A stretch of 64,000 bases of DNA from Flexivirga aerilata (GCF_013002715.1 NZ_JABENB010000001.1:310001-374000); one strand, 5' to 3'. Positions 20,249 through 29,339 are shown, counted from the stretch's first letter. The notes: a model not told the origin generated them from the sequence alone. Made by a program: numbers and translations.

Positions 20249-21235
20249 TCAGCTCTGCGGCCGAAGGGTTCCAATGATCTTGTCGGCGTCCGCGGCGGGC
20301 AGCTCCTTGGCCACCCCGAGACGGCGTATGACGACGAGCATCGCCGACTCGCCACTCGCGGAGTAGGTGGCGGTGCGCACTTCGTACTGCGCGCCCGGCT
20401 TGTCGCACTTGTCCGGGTCGCCGACCTGGATGGTCACGGTGTATTCGAGTGCGGGCAGCGCGCCCTGGTTGACCTTGATCTGCTTGGCGGCCGACAGCTT
20501 GCCCATGGGCGCCTTCGTGCCGTCCTTCTTCAGCGCGATCGCGTCGGCGAACCTCTGCGTGACGTCCGGTCCCGCGTCGGAGGGGTCCCGCTTGCCGATC
20601 TTGACCAGCCCGACCCACGCCGAGTCCGACTTCTTGTCCGCGGCGCAGAAACCCTCGGCATACCCGGACGGGGCGCGAGCGGTGATCAGCGGTTTGCCGT
20701 TGCTGTCCGCGTAGCCGCGGATGTCGCCCGGCTCCCCGAGCGTCCAGCCCGCGGTCGGCACGTCGTACTGGCCGCTCACGAAGGTGCTGCCGGACATCGA
20801 CTGCCATCCCGCTTGCAGCGCTCGCCCGCCGGCCGCCTGCGTGGGATTGGTCCAGGTCGTCGCGGTCACCGGCGCCCGGTCGGGGGTCCGGCCGCCCGTC
20901 GATGAGCCGGCGGTCTGCGACGAGTCGTTGCCCCGGGTCAGCGCGAAGACCGCGACGGCGGCGACGACCACGGCGAGCACGACCGCGAGCGCGATCAGGG
21001 TCTTGCCGCGACTGCCCGTGCCGCCGGGGCCGCCGCCCGGCTTCGGGACGTCGATGCCCTCACCCGACTGCGCGGAGTAGCGGCTGTAATAGGACTCCTG
21101 CGGATTGGGCATCGTCGGGCCGGTGTTCGGTCCGGTCGGCTGGCCGCCGGTGTTCCACGGCTGCCCTCCCGACTGATGCGGTTGCCCGCCGGGCTGCTCC
21201 GGTGGCCCCTGCGGGCCGCCCCCTTGGTTGCTCAC
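20249..21235 (-). CDS. membrane-anchored protein with extracellular DUF8017-like domain, paralogue B
   Basis: This 328-residue protein is the tandem paralogue of the next gene. It has a longer low-complexity head of Gly/Pro/Gln repeats, the same TGPNTGPTMPNPQESYY stretch, a membrane helix at about 80-105 (LIALAVVLAVVVAAVAVFAL), and the same outer domain with GFCAADKK and the second Cys in DKCDKPG. The two copies have diverged over the whole length, so the duplication is old. No function is known to me. The conserved proline/glutamine/tyrosine head may bind cytoplasmic partners. Confidence 0.75.
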   Translation of the reverse strand: MSNQGGGPQGPPEQPGGQPHQSGGQPWNTGGQPTGPNTGPTMPNPQESYYSRYSAQSGEGIDVPKPGGGPGGTGSRGKTLIALAVVLAVVVAAVAVFALTRGNDSSQTAGSSTGGRTPDRAPVTATTWTNPTQAAGGRALQAGWQSMSGSTFVSGQYDVPTAGWTLGEPGDIRGYADSNGKPLITARAPSGYAEGFCAADKKSDSAWVGLVKIGKRDPSDAGPDVTQRFADAIALKKDGTKAPMGKLSAAKQIKVNQGALPALEYTVTIQVGDPDKCDKPGAQYEVRTATYSASGESAMLVVIRRLGVAKELPAADADKIIGTLRPQS

Positions 21236-21256
21236 GGGCAGCAGGCTACCTGTCAG

Positions 21257-21796
21257 TCAGCGTTTCGCCCGGCGAGCGCGGTATGCCGCGACGTTCGCCC
21301 GGTTGCCGCAGCCCGCGTCGCAATAGCGCCGGGAGCGGTTCTTGGACAGGTCCACCAGCACGTTGTCGCAGTCGTCGGCGGCGCAGGTGCGCATCCGGCT
21401 GAGCTCGCCGGCCCGCACCAGGTCGACCATCGCCATCGCTGCGTCGAGCACCCACCGCGACGCGAGCGGTGCCTCGACCGGGGTGGCGTGCAGATGCCAG
21501 TCCCACTCGTCGTGCCGCACCAGCTGCGGCAGCGCGGCGTGCTCGCGCAGCATCGTGTTGACCCGGGCGACGATCTCCGCCTCGTCGCCGGACCACAGCT
21601 CGCGCAGGGCCGGCCGGATCGCCCGCACCCCGTCGCGTTCGGCCGCGTCGAAGCGCACCGGACCCGACCACTGCCACCGGGTGACGAAGTCGCGGAACGA
21701 CGCCTCGTCGTCGAGCGGGTCGGGCCGCTCGCCGGCGGTGTTGACGAGCGCCGCGGCGGCGGCCAGCGACAACTCGGTGTCATAACCAAAAAGCAC
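21257..21796 (-). CDS. CGNR zinc-finger transcription regulator
   Basis: The 179-residue protein has an N-terminal ABATE-like ligand-binding part (residues 1-125). Its C-terminal CGNR zinc finger has ligands in RTCAADDC, then SRRYCDAGCGNR, the motif that gives the family its name. It should bind DNA as a regulator. The GTG at 21796 has AGGAG seven bases upstream. It is divergent from an EamA exporter with an 87-bp gap that contains two palindromes, so it probably controls that exporter and itself. Confidence 0.92.
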   Translation of the reverse strand: MLFGYDTELSLAAAAALVNTAGERPDPLDDEASFRDFVTRWQWSGPVRFDAAERDGVRAIRPALRELWSGDEAEIVARVNTMLREHAALPQLVRHDEWDWHLHATPVEAPLASRWVLDAAMAMVDLVRAGELSRMRTCAADDCDNVLVDLSKNRSRRYCDAGCGNRANVAAYRARRAKR

Positions 21797-21825
21797 GTTG
21801 ACTCCTGTCGGATGCCGCTTCTAGG

Positions 21826-21852
21826 ATGACGGCATCGTCATACGTCATGACG
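21826..21852. promoter_or_regulatory. candidate operator for the CGNR regulator
   Basis: Two adjacent palindromes lie midway between the divergent starts: ATGACG-GCAT-CGTCAT (21826-21841) and CGTCATGACG (21843-21852). The shared half-site is ATGACG/CGTCAT. Placement between the regulator and exporter genes suggests the regulator binds here. Confidence 0.5.
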
Positions 21853-21883
21853 CATTTTACTCATTACATCCCGGGAGGTGTGC

Positions 21884-22846
21884 ATGTCGACGGTCGTGTC
21901 CGATGCCGAGGTCTTCGCGGTCGACGAGCGCCCCACCCACGAGTTCGGACCGGGCACCGTCGGCGTCGCGCTCGCCTCCGCAGCCGCGTTCGGCAGCTCG
22001 GGCAGCTGCGCCAAGGCCCTGATCGACGCGGGCTGGTCCCCCGGGGCGGCGGTGACCGCCCGCATCGCGATCGCCGCGCTGGTGCTGGCGATTCCGACCG
22101 TCGTCGCACTGCGCGGCCGGTGGCGGTTGCTGCGCGCGCGGGCGCTGCCGATCTGCCTCTACGGACTGACCGGCGTCGCCGGCTGCCAACTCGCCTATTT
22201 CTATGCGGTGGAACGACTTTCGGTCGGCGTGGCACTCATGCTGGAGTATCTCTCGCCGGTGCTGCTCGTGCTCGGTGCGTGGTTGTGGACCCGTCGCCGG
22301 CCCGCCGCGGCGACGCTCGCCGGCACGGTGGTGTGTCTCGCCGGGCTGGCCCTCGTGCTCGACGTCTTCGGCGACGCCCGCCTCTCGACCGCCGGTGTGC
22401 TGTGGGGCCTCGGCGCGGCCGTCTGCTCCGCCTGCTACTTCGTCATCGCAGGACGAGCCGACGACGACCTGCCGCCGATGGCCCTCGCCGGCAGCGGTAT
22501 GGCGGTGGGCGCGCTCGCGCTGGGCGCCCTCGGAGCGGCCGGCCTGCTGCCGATGCACGCCACGGCAGCTGCGACGCAGTTTGCCGGGCGGCAGCTGCCC
22601 TTCTGGGTGCCGCTGATCGCGCTCGGTGTCATCGCCACCGCGCTCGCCTACTTCTCCGGGGTCATCGCGGCGCGCCGGCTCGGCCGCACCATCGCCTCCT
22701 TCATCGCGCTGTCCGAGGTGCTCTTCTCGGTGATCTTCGCCTGGCTGCTGCTCGGCCAGCTGCCGCTGCCGATCCAGCTGGCGGGCGGCGTGCTGATCGT
22801 CGGCGGGGTGGCGTTGGTGCGGCTCGGCGAGTTGCGCGGCCACTGA
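21884..22846 (+). CDS. EamA/DMT-family transporter
   Basis: The 320-residue inner-membrane protein has ten hydrophobic helices in two EamA repeats. The first begins [21 protein letters not shown], and the second ends in [16 protein letters not shown], the usual signature of repeat 2. Relatives export amino acids, nucleosides or other metabolites; this substrate is unknown. The ATG at 21884 follows GGGAGGTG at a good distance, so it is preferred over the GTG two codons before. It is likely controlled by the divergent CGNR protein. Confidence 0.9.
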   Translation: MSTVVSDAEVFAVDERPTHEFGPGTVGVALASAAAFGSSGSCAKALIDAGWSPGAAVTARIAIAALVLAIPTVVALRGRWRLLRARALPICLYGLTGVAGCQLAYFYAVERLSVGVALMLEYLSPVLLVLGAWLWTRRRPAAATLAGTVVCLAGLALVLDVFGDARLSTAGVLWGLGAAVCSACYFVIAGRADDDLPPMALAGSGMAVGALALGALGAAGLLPMHATAAATQFAGRQLPFWVPLIALGVIATALAYFSGVIAARRLGRTIASFIALSEVLFSVIFAWLLLGQLPLPIQLAGGVLIVGGVALVRLGELRGH

Positions 22847-22946
22847 CGGCGCCGACCGGCCGTCCGCGGCCCTCCTTCGGCCGGGCGGCATCCCGAGCGG
22901 TGGCGGCTGCCCGGCATACCGGCGCCGCTTTGGCAGACTGACCCGC

Positions 22947-24107
22947 ATGCCTGAACGCGAGCTCACCGTCGGAGTCGGTGCGGGCGGCCTCGCGACCGCC
23001 GACATGGTGCTCAACATCGGCCCGCAGCACCCGGCCACCCACGGGGTGCTGCGGCTGCGGATCACCCTCGACGGCGAGCGCATCAAGATCGCCGAGCCGA
23101 TCGTCGGCTACATGCACCGCGGCGCCGAGAAGCTCTTCGAGGTGCGCGACTACCGGCAGATCCTGGTGCTGGCCAACCGGCACGACTGGCTGTCGGCCTT
23201 CAGCAGCGAGATCGGTGCCGCGCTGATCGTCGAGCGCATGCTCGGCATGGACGTGCCCGAGCGCGCCACCTGGACCCGCACCCTGCTGGCCGAGCTCAAC
23301 CGGGTGCTCAACCACCTGATGTTCCTCGGCTCCTACCCGCTCGAGCTCGGCGCGATCACGCCGATCTTCTACGCCTTCCGCGAGCGCGAGGAGCTCCAGG
23401 CGGTTATGGAGGAGGTCGCCGGGGGCCGGATGCACTACATGTTCGGGCGCATCGGCGGTCTGCGCGACGACCTGCCGATGGGCTGGACCGGTCGCGCGCA
23501 GGAGGCGATCGACGCCGTGCGCCGCCGGCTGCCGGACCTGGAGCACATGCTGGTCGGCAACGAGATCCTGCAGGCACGGACGCGCGGCGTCGGCATACTC
23601 GACCCCGAAACCATTACTGCGTATGGCGTTTCGGGCCCCATCGCCCGGGCGTCCGGAGTCGACGTCGACCTGCGTCGCGACCAGCCCTACCTCGCCTACG
23701 GCGAGCTCTTCGCGCCTGGGGGACCGGGCCGCGTCGTGACCCGGGAGGCCGGCGACTGCCTCGCCCGCCTGGAGGTGCTGCTGGAACAGGTGCACGTCTC
23801 CCTCGACCTAGCTGAGGCGTGCCTGGAGCGGATCGAGTCGCTCGGACCGGGACCGGTGAACGTCAAGCTGCCCAAGGTGCTCAAGGTGCCGGAGGGCGCG
23901 GACTACCTGGCGACCGAGAACCCGCTCGGCTTCAACGGCTACTACCTGGTCTCCCGCGGCGACAAGACGCCCTGGCGGCTGAAGCTGCGGTCGGCGTCGT
24001 TCAACAACGTGCAGGTGCTGAGCCACCTGCTGCCGGGGACCCTGCTCGCCGACATGGTGGCGATCCTCGGCTCGATGTTCTTCGTGGTCGGCGACGTCGA
24101 CAAGTAG
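22947..24107 (+). CDS. orphan NuoD-like protein (complex I 49-kDa subunit homologue)
   Basis: The 386-residue protein is a full-length homologue of NuoD/NDUFS2. Visible marks are [13 protein letters not shown] (25-37), [11 protein letters not shown] (55-65), [25 protein letters not shown] and the C-terminal [19 protein letters not shown]. No other nuo gene is nearby. The quinone-site Tyr of true NuoD (LDY in complex I) is Trp81 here (RHDWLS), and the C-terminal APRGE-type motif reads ENPLG. So it is a divergent subfamily that may work outside standard complex I. The MidA-like methyltransferase gene lies upstream on the same strand. The start is ATG 22947 with no strong ribosome binding site. 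Confidence 0.88.
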   Translation: MPERELTVGVGAGGLATADMVLNIGPQHPATHGVLRLRITLDGERIKIAEPIVGYMHRGAEKLFEVRDYRQILVLANRHDWLSAFSSEIGAALIVERMLGMDVPERATWTRTLLAELNRVLNHLMFLGSYPLELGAITPIFYAFREREELQAVMEEVAGGRMHYMFGRIGGLRDDLPMGWTGRAQEAIDAVRRRLPDLEHMLVGNEILQARTRGVGILDPETITAYGVSGPIARASGVDVDLRRDQPYLAYGELFAPGGPGRVVTREAGDCLARLEVLLEQVHVSLDLAEACLERIESLGPGPVNVKLPKVLKVPEGADYLATENPLGFNGYYLVSRGDKTPWRLKLRSASFNNVQVLSHLLPGTLLADMVAILGSMFFVVGDVDK

Positions 24108-24281
24108 GCGGACAGGCAGAGATCGACACGTAAAATCTCTGGCAAGTCACTTGACAAACGACTCGATGAGCAGCGGTCCTAGCGATTTATTTATCGACCA
24201 ATTTGCCGTGTGACCTTGACCACTCCCGCTTTTTACGGTGGAGTAACTACCGCCAAGTAACTTCCCAGGGAGGGTTCTTCC
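24108..24281. promoter_or_regulatory. AT-richer upstream region with element shared with the lipase promoter
   Basis: This gap holds TTGACA (24151-24156) without a convincing -10, then an AT-rich run around 24181-24200. Near the gene is the 18-mer TACCGCCAAGTAACTTCC (24248-24265), which matches 15 of 18 bases at 45888-45905 upstream of the secreted lipase. GGGAGG follows at 24269 as the ribosome binding site for GTG 24282. Confidence 0.5.
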
Positions 24282-25319
24282 GTGCCTGCATTCACCCGCC
24301 GCCTCGCGGCCACCTGCGCCGCTGCCGGCGCCGTCACCCTCAGCGCGGGCGCGTTCGCCCTCGCCTCTGCGCCCAGCGCACACGCCGCCGAGATCAACAA
24401 GGACATGAGCTTCGGCTGCAACGCCTACCTCGGCACCGGCCCTTCGCCGTACCAGGTGTGGTACAAGCCCGGCGCTCCAGGGGCAGGTGCTGACAACCAG
24501 GCTCCGTTCCCGGTCTCGATCAGCGCGACCGCCCCCGACGCGATCTACGCCGGCCAGTCCTACAGCACGAGCATCGCGGCGAAGGTGTCGATCCCCGCCG
24601 GCCTGTCCAACGCGACGCGCGAGCTGCTGCAGGGCAAGAGCATCGCCGGCACCAGCACCGCGACCGTCATCGGCGTGGTCAACGGCACCGAGAAGCAGAC
24701 CATCACCGGCAAGCTGAACATCCCGAGCACCCCGGTGCCGACGGCGAAGGACTCGCAGATCGTCACCACCGCGACCGGTTCCGCGTCGGGCCTGTCGGCC
24801 AAGACCTCCGGTGAGCTGGTCATCTCGGCGCCGGGCTTCACCGCCCAGACCGTCGTCACCAAGGCCGACGGCAGCACCTCGGACGTCTTCCTCGACTGCT
24901 CCGCGCAGGGCTCCGACGTGGTCGGCACGCTGACCGTGCTGCCCGCGCAGACCACCTCGCCGACGACCACGCCGACGAGCACCCCCACCACCACCAAGCC
25001 GACCACCACCCCGACCGGCACCGGCACCACGACGCCGACCGGCACCGGCACGACCACCCCGACGGGCACCGGCACCACGACGCCGACCGGCACCGGCACG
25101 GGTACGACGACGGCGACCGGCACCGGGACGACCACGGCGACCGGCACCGAGACTGCGACCGGCCCCGACACCACGACCGGCCCGCCGATCATCACCGACG
25201 GTGGCTCCGACGGCACCAACGCCAACACCTCGCTCATCGCGGGTGCGGGTGTTGCCGCCGCGGGTGTCGGCGTGCTCGCCTACGGCGCGCGTCGCCGACT
25301 GGGCAGCCGCCGCAAGTAG
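24282..25319 (+). CDS. secreted surface protein, DUF6801-like, with Thr-rich stalk and C-terminal anchor
   Basis: The 345-residue precursor has a signal peptide ending at about 37 (APSAHAA) and one outer beta-rich domain of about 190 residues with two cysteines (FGCNAY, FLDCSA). A long Thr/Gly/Pro stalk of PTGTGTT-type repeats follows (about 230-305), then a C-terminal hydrophobic helix and a basic end RRRLGSRRK. The layout is that of a wall-spanning surface protein, but there is no LPXTG motif, so it is held by the helix. The DUF6801 assignment is from overall pattern and tentative. The GTG start has a good GGGAGG site. Confidence 0.75.
   Translation: MPAFTRRLAATCAAAGAVTLSAGAFALASAPSAHAAEINKDMSFGCNAYLGTGPSPYQVWYKPGAPGAGADNQAPFPVSISATAPDAIYAGQSYSTSIAAKVSIPAGLSNATRELLQGKSIAGTSTATVIGVVNGTEKQTITGKLNIPSTPVPTAKDSQIVTTATGSASGLSAKTSGELVISAPGFTAQTVVTKADGSTSDVFLDCSAQGSDVVGTLTVLPAQTTSPTTTPTSTPTTTKPTTTPTGTGTTTPTGTGTTTPTGTGTTTPTGTGTGTTTATGTGTTTATGTETATGPDTTTGPPIITDGGSDGTNANTSLIAGAGVAAAGVGVLAYGARRRLGSRRK
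24960..25170 (+). repeat. coding tandem repeats, Thr/Gly-rich
   Basis: Imperfect repeats of ACCGGCACCGGCACGACC-type units, 18-24 bp, encode the PTGTGTT stalk of the surface protein. Copy number is likely to vary between strains. Confidence 0.75.
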
Positions 25320-25322
25320 GAC

Positions 25323-25372
25323 CACAGCGCAAAAGCCCCCGACGCACAGGCGTCGGGGGCTTTTGCGCTGTG
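25323..25372. terminator. strong bidirectional terminator
   Basis: Perfect 22-bp arms (25323-25344, 25351-25372) around the loop CACAGG lie between the convergent surface-protein and SIS genes. The GC core is flanked inside the stem by AAAA/TTTT, the classic bidirectional layout. Confidence 0.92.
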
Positions 25373-25384
25373 CAAGAACGAGAT

Positions 25385-26134
25385 TCAGGCGCCGCGCAGC
25401 AGCCGGTCGCCGTAGGCCGCCTCGAGCCCCTGGTTGCGTTCGTGACCGCCGGGCACATTCGCGGAGATGTAGACCGGCGGCTCACCGGAGCGCGCCAGCT
25501 CCTCGACCACCCCGAGCGTGAGCAACTGGGCGATGTAGGCGGCGGTGATCGACGACACGGCGCCCACGCCATACCCCTGGACCTCGAGGGTGGTGTCGCC
25601 GTATGGCGCGAGGTTGTCGATCACCACGTCGGCGATCTCGCTCAGGCGTTTGCCGCTCGGGTGCTTCGGCTCGACGGCCGCGGTGTGTTGCAGGCTCGTC
25701 ACCGCGATCACCGGATGACCGGCCTCCTTGGCGGCGAGTGCGAAGCCGACGATCGAGCCGTTGACGCCCGAATTCGACGCAATGACAACGACATCCTGCG
25801 GCGACGCGGGCACCAGCGACCAGAGCTTGGCCGCGATGTCGGGGTCGCGTTCCAGCAGCCCGTCGCCGAGCATTGATCGATCCGCGCCGCCGCGCAGCAC
25901 GAGATCGCGCAGCGCGATCTTGTTGGTCGGGATGAGGCCGCCGGCCCGTCCGGCGAGCTCCATCGCGAACGCCTCGGAGTGCCCGGTGCCGAACGTCTGG
26001 ATGATGCCGCCGGCCGCGACGCAGCGAGCGAGCAGGCCGACCGCCTCGTCCAGACCGCCCTCCTGCGCGAGTCGTTCGATCCGGTCCAGGCGGCTGGTCA
26101 CCTCGGTCAGCAGGTTGCCCGCGTGCTCGATCAT
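25385..26134 (-). CDS. SIS-domain phosphosugar-binding protein (UPF0309-like)
   Basis: The 249-residue protein has a sugar isomerase (SIS) fold: the substrate loop FGTGHSEAFA near residue 50 and a second loop ASNSGVNGS. The C-terminal part reads GPH-like NVPGGHERN. The family binds phosphorylated N-acetyl sugars and is close to MurNAc-6-phosphate etherases, but lacks proof of reaction. ATG 26134 is used; a GTG at 26155 would add seven residues. The neighbouring AMP ligase ends 33 bp upstream on the same strand, though a functional link is not obvious. Confidence 0.8.
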   Translation of the reverse strand: MIEHAGNLLTEVTSRLDRIERLAQEGGLDEAVGLLARCVAAGGIIQTFGTGHSEAFAMELAGRAGGLIPTNKIALRDLVLRGGADRSMLGDGLLERDPDIAAKLWSLVPASPQDVVVIASNSGVNGSIVGFALAAKEAGHPVIAVTSLQHTAAVEPKHPSGKRLSEIADVVIDNLAPYGDTTLEVQGYGVGAVSSITAAYIAQLLTLGVVEELARSGEPPVYISANVPGGHERNQGLEAAYGDRLLRGA

Positions 26135-26167
26135 GGTGCCGAGGCTACCGAGCACCGCCGGCAGCGA

Positions 26168-27760
26168 TCAGCGCAACTCGACCTTGCGGATCTTGCCGGT
26201 CGCGGTCTTGGGCAGCGCCTCGACCTGCTCGAACGCCTTCGGCACCTTGAAGCCGGCGAGCCGCTCCTTGCAGTGTTCGCGGAGGGCGTCGGGGTCGATG
26301 GTCGCACCGTCGGCCGGCACGACGTATGCCGTGACCGCCTCCCCCCAGCGCTCGTCCGGCCGTCCGACGACCGCACACTCGGCGACCGACTCGTGGCCGA
26401 GCACGACGCGCTCGACCTCCACCGAGGAGACGTTTTCCCCGCCGGTCTTGACGATGTCCTTGGCGCGGTCGGTGAACCACACGACACCGTCCTCGTCGAG
26501 GTAACCGATGTCGCCCCCGTGGAACCAGCCGTGCGCGAAAGCCTCGGTGTTGGCGTCGGCGTTGTGCCAGTAACCCTCCATCAATTGCGGTGTGCGATAG
26601 ACGATTTCGCCTTCTTCGCCACGGGGCAACAGGTCGCCGTGCGGCCCCATGATCTGCACCTCGGTCGCGGCGACCGCCGGACCCCACGAGTCGTCCTTGA
26701 CCCCCTGATGACCGGACCACTGCACCTGGGAGGCCGGCGTGGTCTCGGTCTGCCCGGAGCCGAGGATGATCGCGGCGTTCGGGAAGCGCTCGCGGAGCGC
26801 GGCGAGCAGCGGCGCGGGCATCGGCGCCATCGCGTAGAGCCCGGTGACCAGGCTGTCGGTGTCGCCCTCGGCGAGCGCCGGTTGCGCCAGCAGGGCTGCC
26901 CACATCGCGGGCAGCATCGTCAGGTGGGTGATCGCATGCCTGCCGAAGTCGGCGGCGACCGCGGCGGGGTCGAATCCGCGGTGCAGGATCACCGTGCTGC
27001 CGGCGAGCAGTGCGGGCAGCAGCAGCGCGTCGAGTGCGGTCACGTGGAAGAGCGGCAGCACCAGCGGCGTCGCGCCGGGGTCGACGTCGGGCCGCAGTCC
27101 GAGTGCGACTGCCGCACTGAGCGCCGAGAGTTGCACTGCGACATGGCTGGTGAGCACGCCCTTGGGCAGTGAGGTGGTGCCCGAGGTGTAGAGGCAGTGC
27201 ACGATGTCGCGGTCCTCGACGATGCTCTCGAAGCGGCTGCCGTCGCCCGCGGCGAGCGGCGCCCAGCCGGTCGCCGGCACGCCGCCGACGGCCTCCGGCG
27301 CAGTGCCGACGACCCACACCTGGCGCACCTCGTGGTCGGCCCCACGCAGCGCGGCCTCGGCCGCCGGCAGTAGCGCGTCCTCGGTGACCAGCGCCACCGA
27401 CCCGCTGTCGGACAGCTGATAGGCGATGTCGGTCGGCGCGAGCGCCAGGTTGAGCGGGAGAGCGATCACGCCGAGCTTCGTGCAGGCGAGGAAGGTCACG
27501 ACGTTCTGCCACCGGTTCTGCAGCTGTATGGCGAGCCGGTCCCCTCGCGTCAGGCCCGCCTCCTGCAGCCCGCGCGCGACCGAGTTGGCGAGTCGCTCCA
27601 GCTCGACGTAACTGACGGTCGTGTCGTCGTCGATCAGTGCGGGGCGCTCGCCATACGTGATCGAGGCGCGGGTGGGCAGATCGCCGATGCACACCCGGTG
27701 GGTGAGATTGACGGTCAGCGGGTCGACGCCGGACAGGTCGGGACGCATCGCTTCGGGCAT
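26168..27760 (-). CDS. acyl-CoA synthetase (AMP-forming)
   Basis: The 530-residue adenylating enzyme activates a carboxylic acid to its CoA thioester. The P-loop YTSGTTSLPKG, the core GSGQTETTP (A5-like), the hinge DRAKDIVKTGGENV and the C-terminal catalytic Lys in TATGKIRK are all present. It is divergent from the TetR gene of the catabolic operon, with 116 bp between starts, and very probably supplies the operon's acyl-CoA substrate. Start ATG 27760 was chosen over an upstream start at 27796 because GGAAGTGAG lies before it and homology begins after it. Confidence 0.93.
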   Translation of the reverse strand: MPEAMRPDLSGVDPLTVNLTHRVCIGDLPTRASITYGERPALIDDDTTVSYVELERLANSVARGLQEAGLTRGDRLAIQLQNRWQNVVTFLACTKLGVIALPLNLALAPTDIAYQLSDSGSVALVTEDALLPAAEAALRGADHEVRQVWVVGTAPEAVGGVPATGWAPLAAGDGSRFESIVEDRDIVHCLYTSGTTSLPKGVLTSHVAVQLSALSAAVALGLRPDVDPGATPLVLPLFHVTALDALLLPALLAGSTVILHRGFDPAAVAADFGRHAITHLTMLPAMWAALLAQPALAEGDTDSLVTGLYAMAPMPAPLLAALRERFPNAAIILGSGQTETTPASQVQWSGHQGVKDDSWGPAVAATEVQIMGPHGDLLPRGEEGEIVYRTPQLMEGYWHNADANTEAFAHGWFHGGDIGYLDEDGVVWFTDRAKDIVKTGGENVSSVEVERVVLGHESVAECAVVGRPDERWGEAVTAYVVPADGATIDPDALREHCKERLAGFKVPKAFEQVEALPKTATGKIRKVELR

Positions 27761-27825
27761 GGCTGGCTCACTTCCGCGGAGTGTGACGTGATGCACACAT
27801 CGTCGTCCGGGGCGCCATCGAAATC

Positions 27826-27865
27826 AAGATACAAACAACCTTGACTGTTTTTATGTTCGTCGGAC
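27826..27865. promoter_or_regulatory. candidate TetR operator and promoter
   Basis: An imperfect inverted repeat ATACAAACA ... TGTTTTTATGT lies around TTGACT (27841-27846) in an AT-rich pocket between the divergent acyl-CoA synthetase and TetR genes. TTGACT with ACATGC 17 bp further on could give a leaderless message starting near GTG 27877. Confidence 0.45.
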
Positions 27866-27876
27866 ATGCTGGCCGG

Positions 27877-28509
27877 GTGACCGTTCCCGCTCAGCGCACG
27901 CCGCAGCCCGAGCGCACCCGCGTCATGCGGGCGCGGCTGATGCAGGCCACGATCGACTGCCTGGTCGAGCGCGGATGGGCGGGGACCACGACGACGCTGG
28001 TGTCCGAACGGGCCGGTGTGTCCCGGGGCGCGCAACTGCACCACTTCCCCTCCAAGCGAGAGCTCGTGGTCGCCTCCGTGCAGCACCTGGCCGATCAGCT
28101 CAACGGCGACCTCCAGCGCCGGCATGACGAAGCCATCAACGGCCGCGGCCACAGCACCCGAAAGACGCTGGGCCTGCTCGCCGACCACTTCACCTCGGCG
28201 ATCTTCGTCGCGTCGCTGGAGCTGTGGGTCGCCGCGCGCACCGATGCCGAGCTGCTCGAGATCGTGCAGCCGATGGAGCGCCGGTGGGGTCGCGAAGAAC
28301 ACCGGCTCGCCGTCGAGCTGCTCGGTGTCGACGACACGCACCCGCCGACGCGGGCGCTGGTGCAGGGCACGCTCGACATGATGCGCGGCTTCGGCCTGGC
28401 CAACACGCTGAGCGACGACAGTCGCCGCCGGGGTCGCATCCTCACCGAGTGGGCCGAACTGATCGACGCCAACGCCCGACCGGCCGCTCCTACCGGAAAG
28501 ACAGGCTGA
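27877..28509 (+). CDS. TetR-family regulator of the acyl-CoA operon
   Basis: The protein has 210 residues from GTG 27877. The N-terminal helix-turn-helix spans about residues 12-58 (TTTTLVSERAGVSRGAQLHHFPSKREL), followed by an all-helical ligand domain. An ATG at 27853 is also in frame but lies within the putative promoter. The stop overlaps the next start by 1 bp (TGATG), so it is the first gene of the operon. TetR members beside acyl-CoA genes usually release DNA on binding an acyl-CoA, which is likely here. Confidence 0.9.
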   Translation: MTVPAQRTPQPERTRVMRARLMQATIDCLVERGWAGTTTTLVSERAGVSRGAQLHHFPSKRELVVASVQHLADQLNGDLQRRHDEAINGRGHSTRKTLGLLADHFTSAIFVASLELWVAARTDAELLEIVQPMERRWGREEHRLAVELLGVDDTHPPTRALVQGTLDMMRGFGLANTLSDDSRRRGRILTEWAELIDANARPAAPTGKTG

Positions 28510-29339
28510 TGCTCGACACCTTGCTGGACGATCTGCGGGCCGAGTCCGCCGCGGTGCGTGACCGGGTGGCCGGCGCGTCGTCGGCGACTCTGCACACCCC
28601 CACTCCGGCAGCGGGGTGGGATGTCGCGCACCAGATCGCCCACCTGACCTGGACCGACGAAATGGCAACCAGCGCAGTCGCTTCCGTCGTGGATGGCGTC
28701 GATGCACCACACGACTGGAACGCCGCGCTCGAAGCCGCCGCGAAGTCACCGGAGACCTTCGTCGACGACGGTGCCGACGAGCTGGCCGCACTCCCCGCCG
28801 ACGAGCTGCTGGCCCGATGGGACGCGAGCCGCGAGGCACTCGCCGCCGCGCTTCGGGCGACCCCTGCCGACACCCGCATCCCGTGGTTCGGGCCCCCGAT
28901 GAAGGCGACGTCGATGGCCACCGCACGCATCATGGAGACCTGGGCGCACGGGCTCGACGTCGCCGCGGCGCTCGGTGCCGAGCCCGAGCCGACCGACCGC
29001 ATCCGGCACGTCTGCCACCTCGGCGTCGCCACGCGCGGTTTCGTGCACAGCGTGCGCGGCCTGCCTGCCCCCGAGACGCCGGTGTATGTCGAGCTCGTCG
29101 CGCCCAGCGGCGAGACCTGGACATGGGGCGACGCGGGTGCGAGTGACCGGATCACCGGGCCCGCCTGGGATTTCGCGCGCGTCGCCGTGCGCCGCCTGCA
29201 TCCGGACGACACGACGCTGGTCGCCGAGGGCGCTGCGGCCACGGAGTGGCTCGGCATCGTGCAGGCCTTCGCCGGGCCTCCCGGCGACGACCCCGTGCGC
29301 CGCACGGCGGGCGACGGCAGAGTCGAGGCACAGGCATGA
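28509..29339 (+). CDS. TIGR03084-type metal-binding protein (DinB/mycothiol-dependent isomerase fold)
   Basis: The 276-residue protein has the DinB-like four-helix bundle with the metal-ligand His pattern (WDVAHQIAHLTWTDE near residue 40 and METWAHGLDV near 150). This is the actinobacterial TIGR03084 group, related to mycothiol-dependent maleylpyruvate isomerases. The group often lies with AtuA-like and acyl-CoA carboxylase genes, as here, but the reaction is unknown. Translation is coupled at both ends: 1-bp overlap with TetR and 4-bp overlap (ATGA) with the next gene. Confidence 0.8.
   Translation: MLDTLLDDLRAESAAVRDRVAGASSATLHTPTPAAGWDVAHQIAHLTWTDEMATSAVASVVDGVDAPHDWNAALEAAAKSPETFVDDGADELAALPADELLARWDASREALAAALRATPADTRIPWFGPPMKATSMATARIMETWAHGLDVAAALGAEPEPTDRIRHVCHLGVATRGFVHSVRGLPAPETPVYVELVAPSGETWTWGDAGASDRITGPAWDFARVAVRRLHPDDTTLVAEGAAATEWLGIVQAFAGPPGDDPVRRTAGDGRVEAQA

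Noticed and set aside
22947..24107. Part of a complex I operon
   Set aside because: No other nuo genes are within the window on either side, and quinone-site residues differ.
24151..24190. Consensus promoter TTGACA before the surface-protein gene
   Set aside because: No acceptable -10 lies 16-18 bp downstream and the distance to the gene is long; kept only as a remark.
24282..25319. LPXTG sortase anchor on the Thr-rich surface protein
   Set aside because: The C-terminus has a hydrophobic helix and basic tail but no LPXTG-like pentapeptide.
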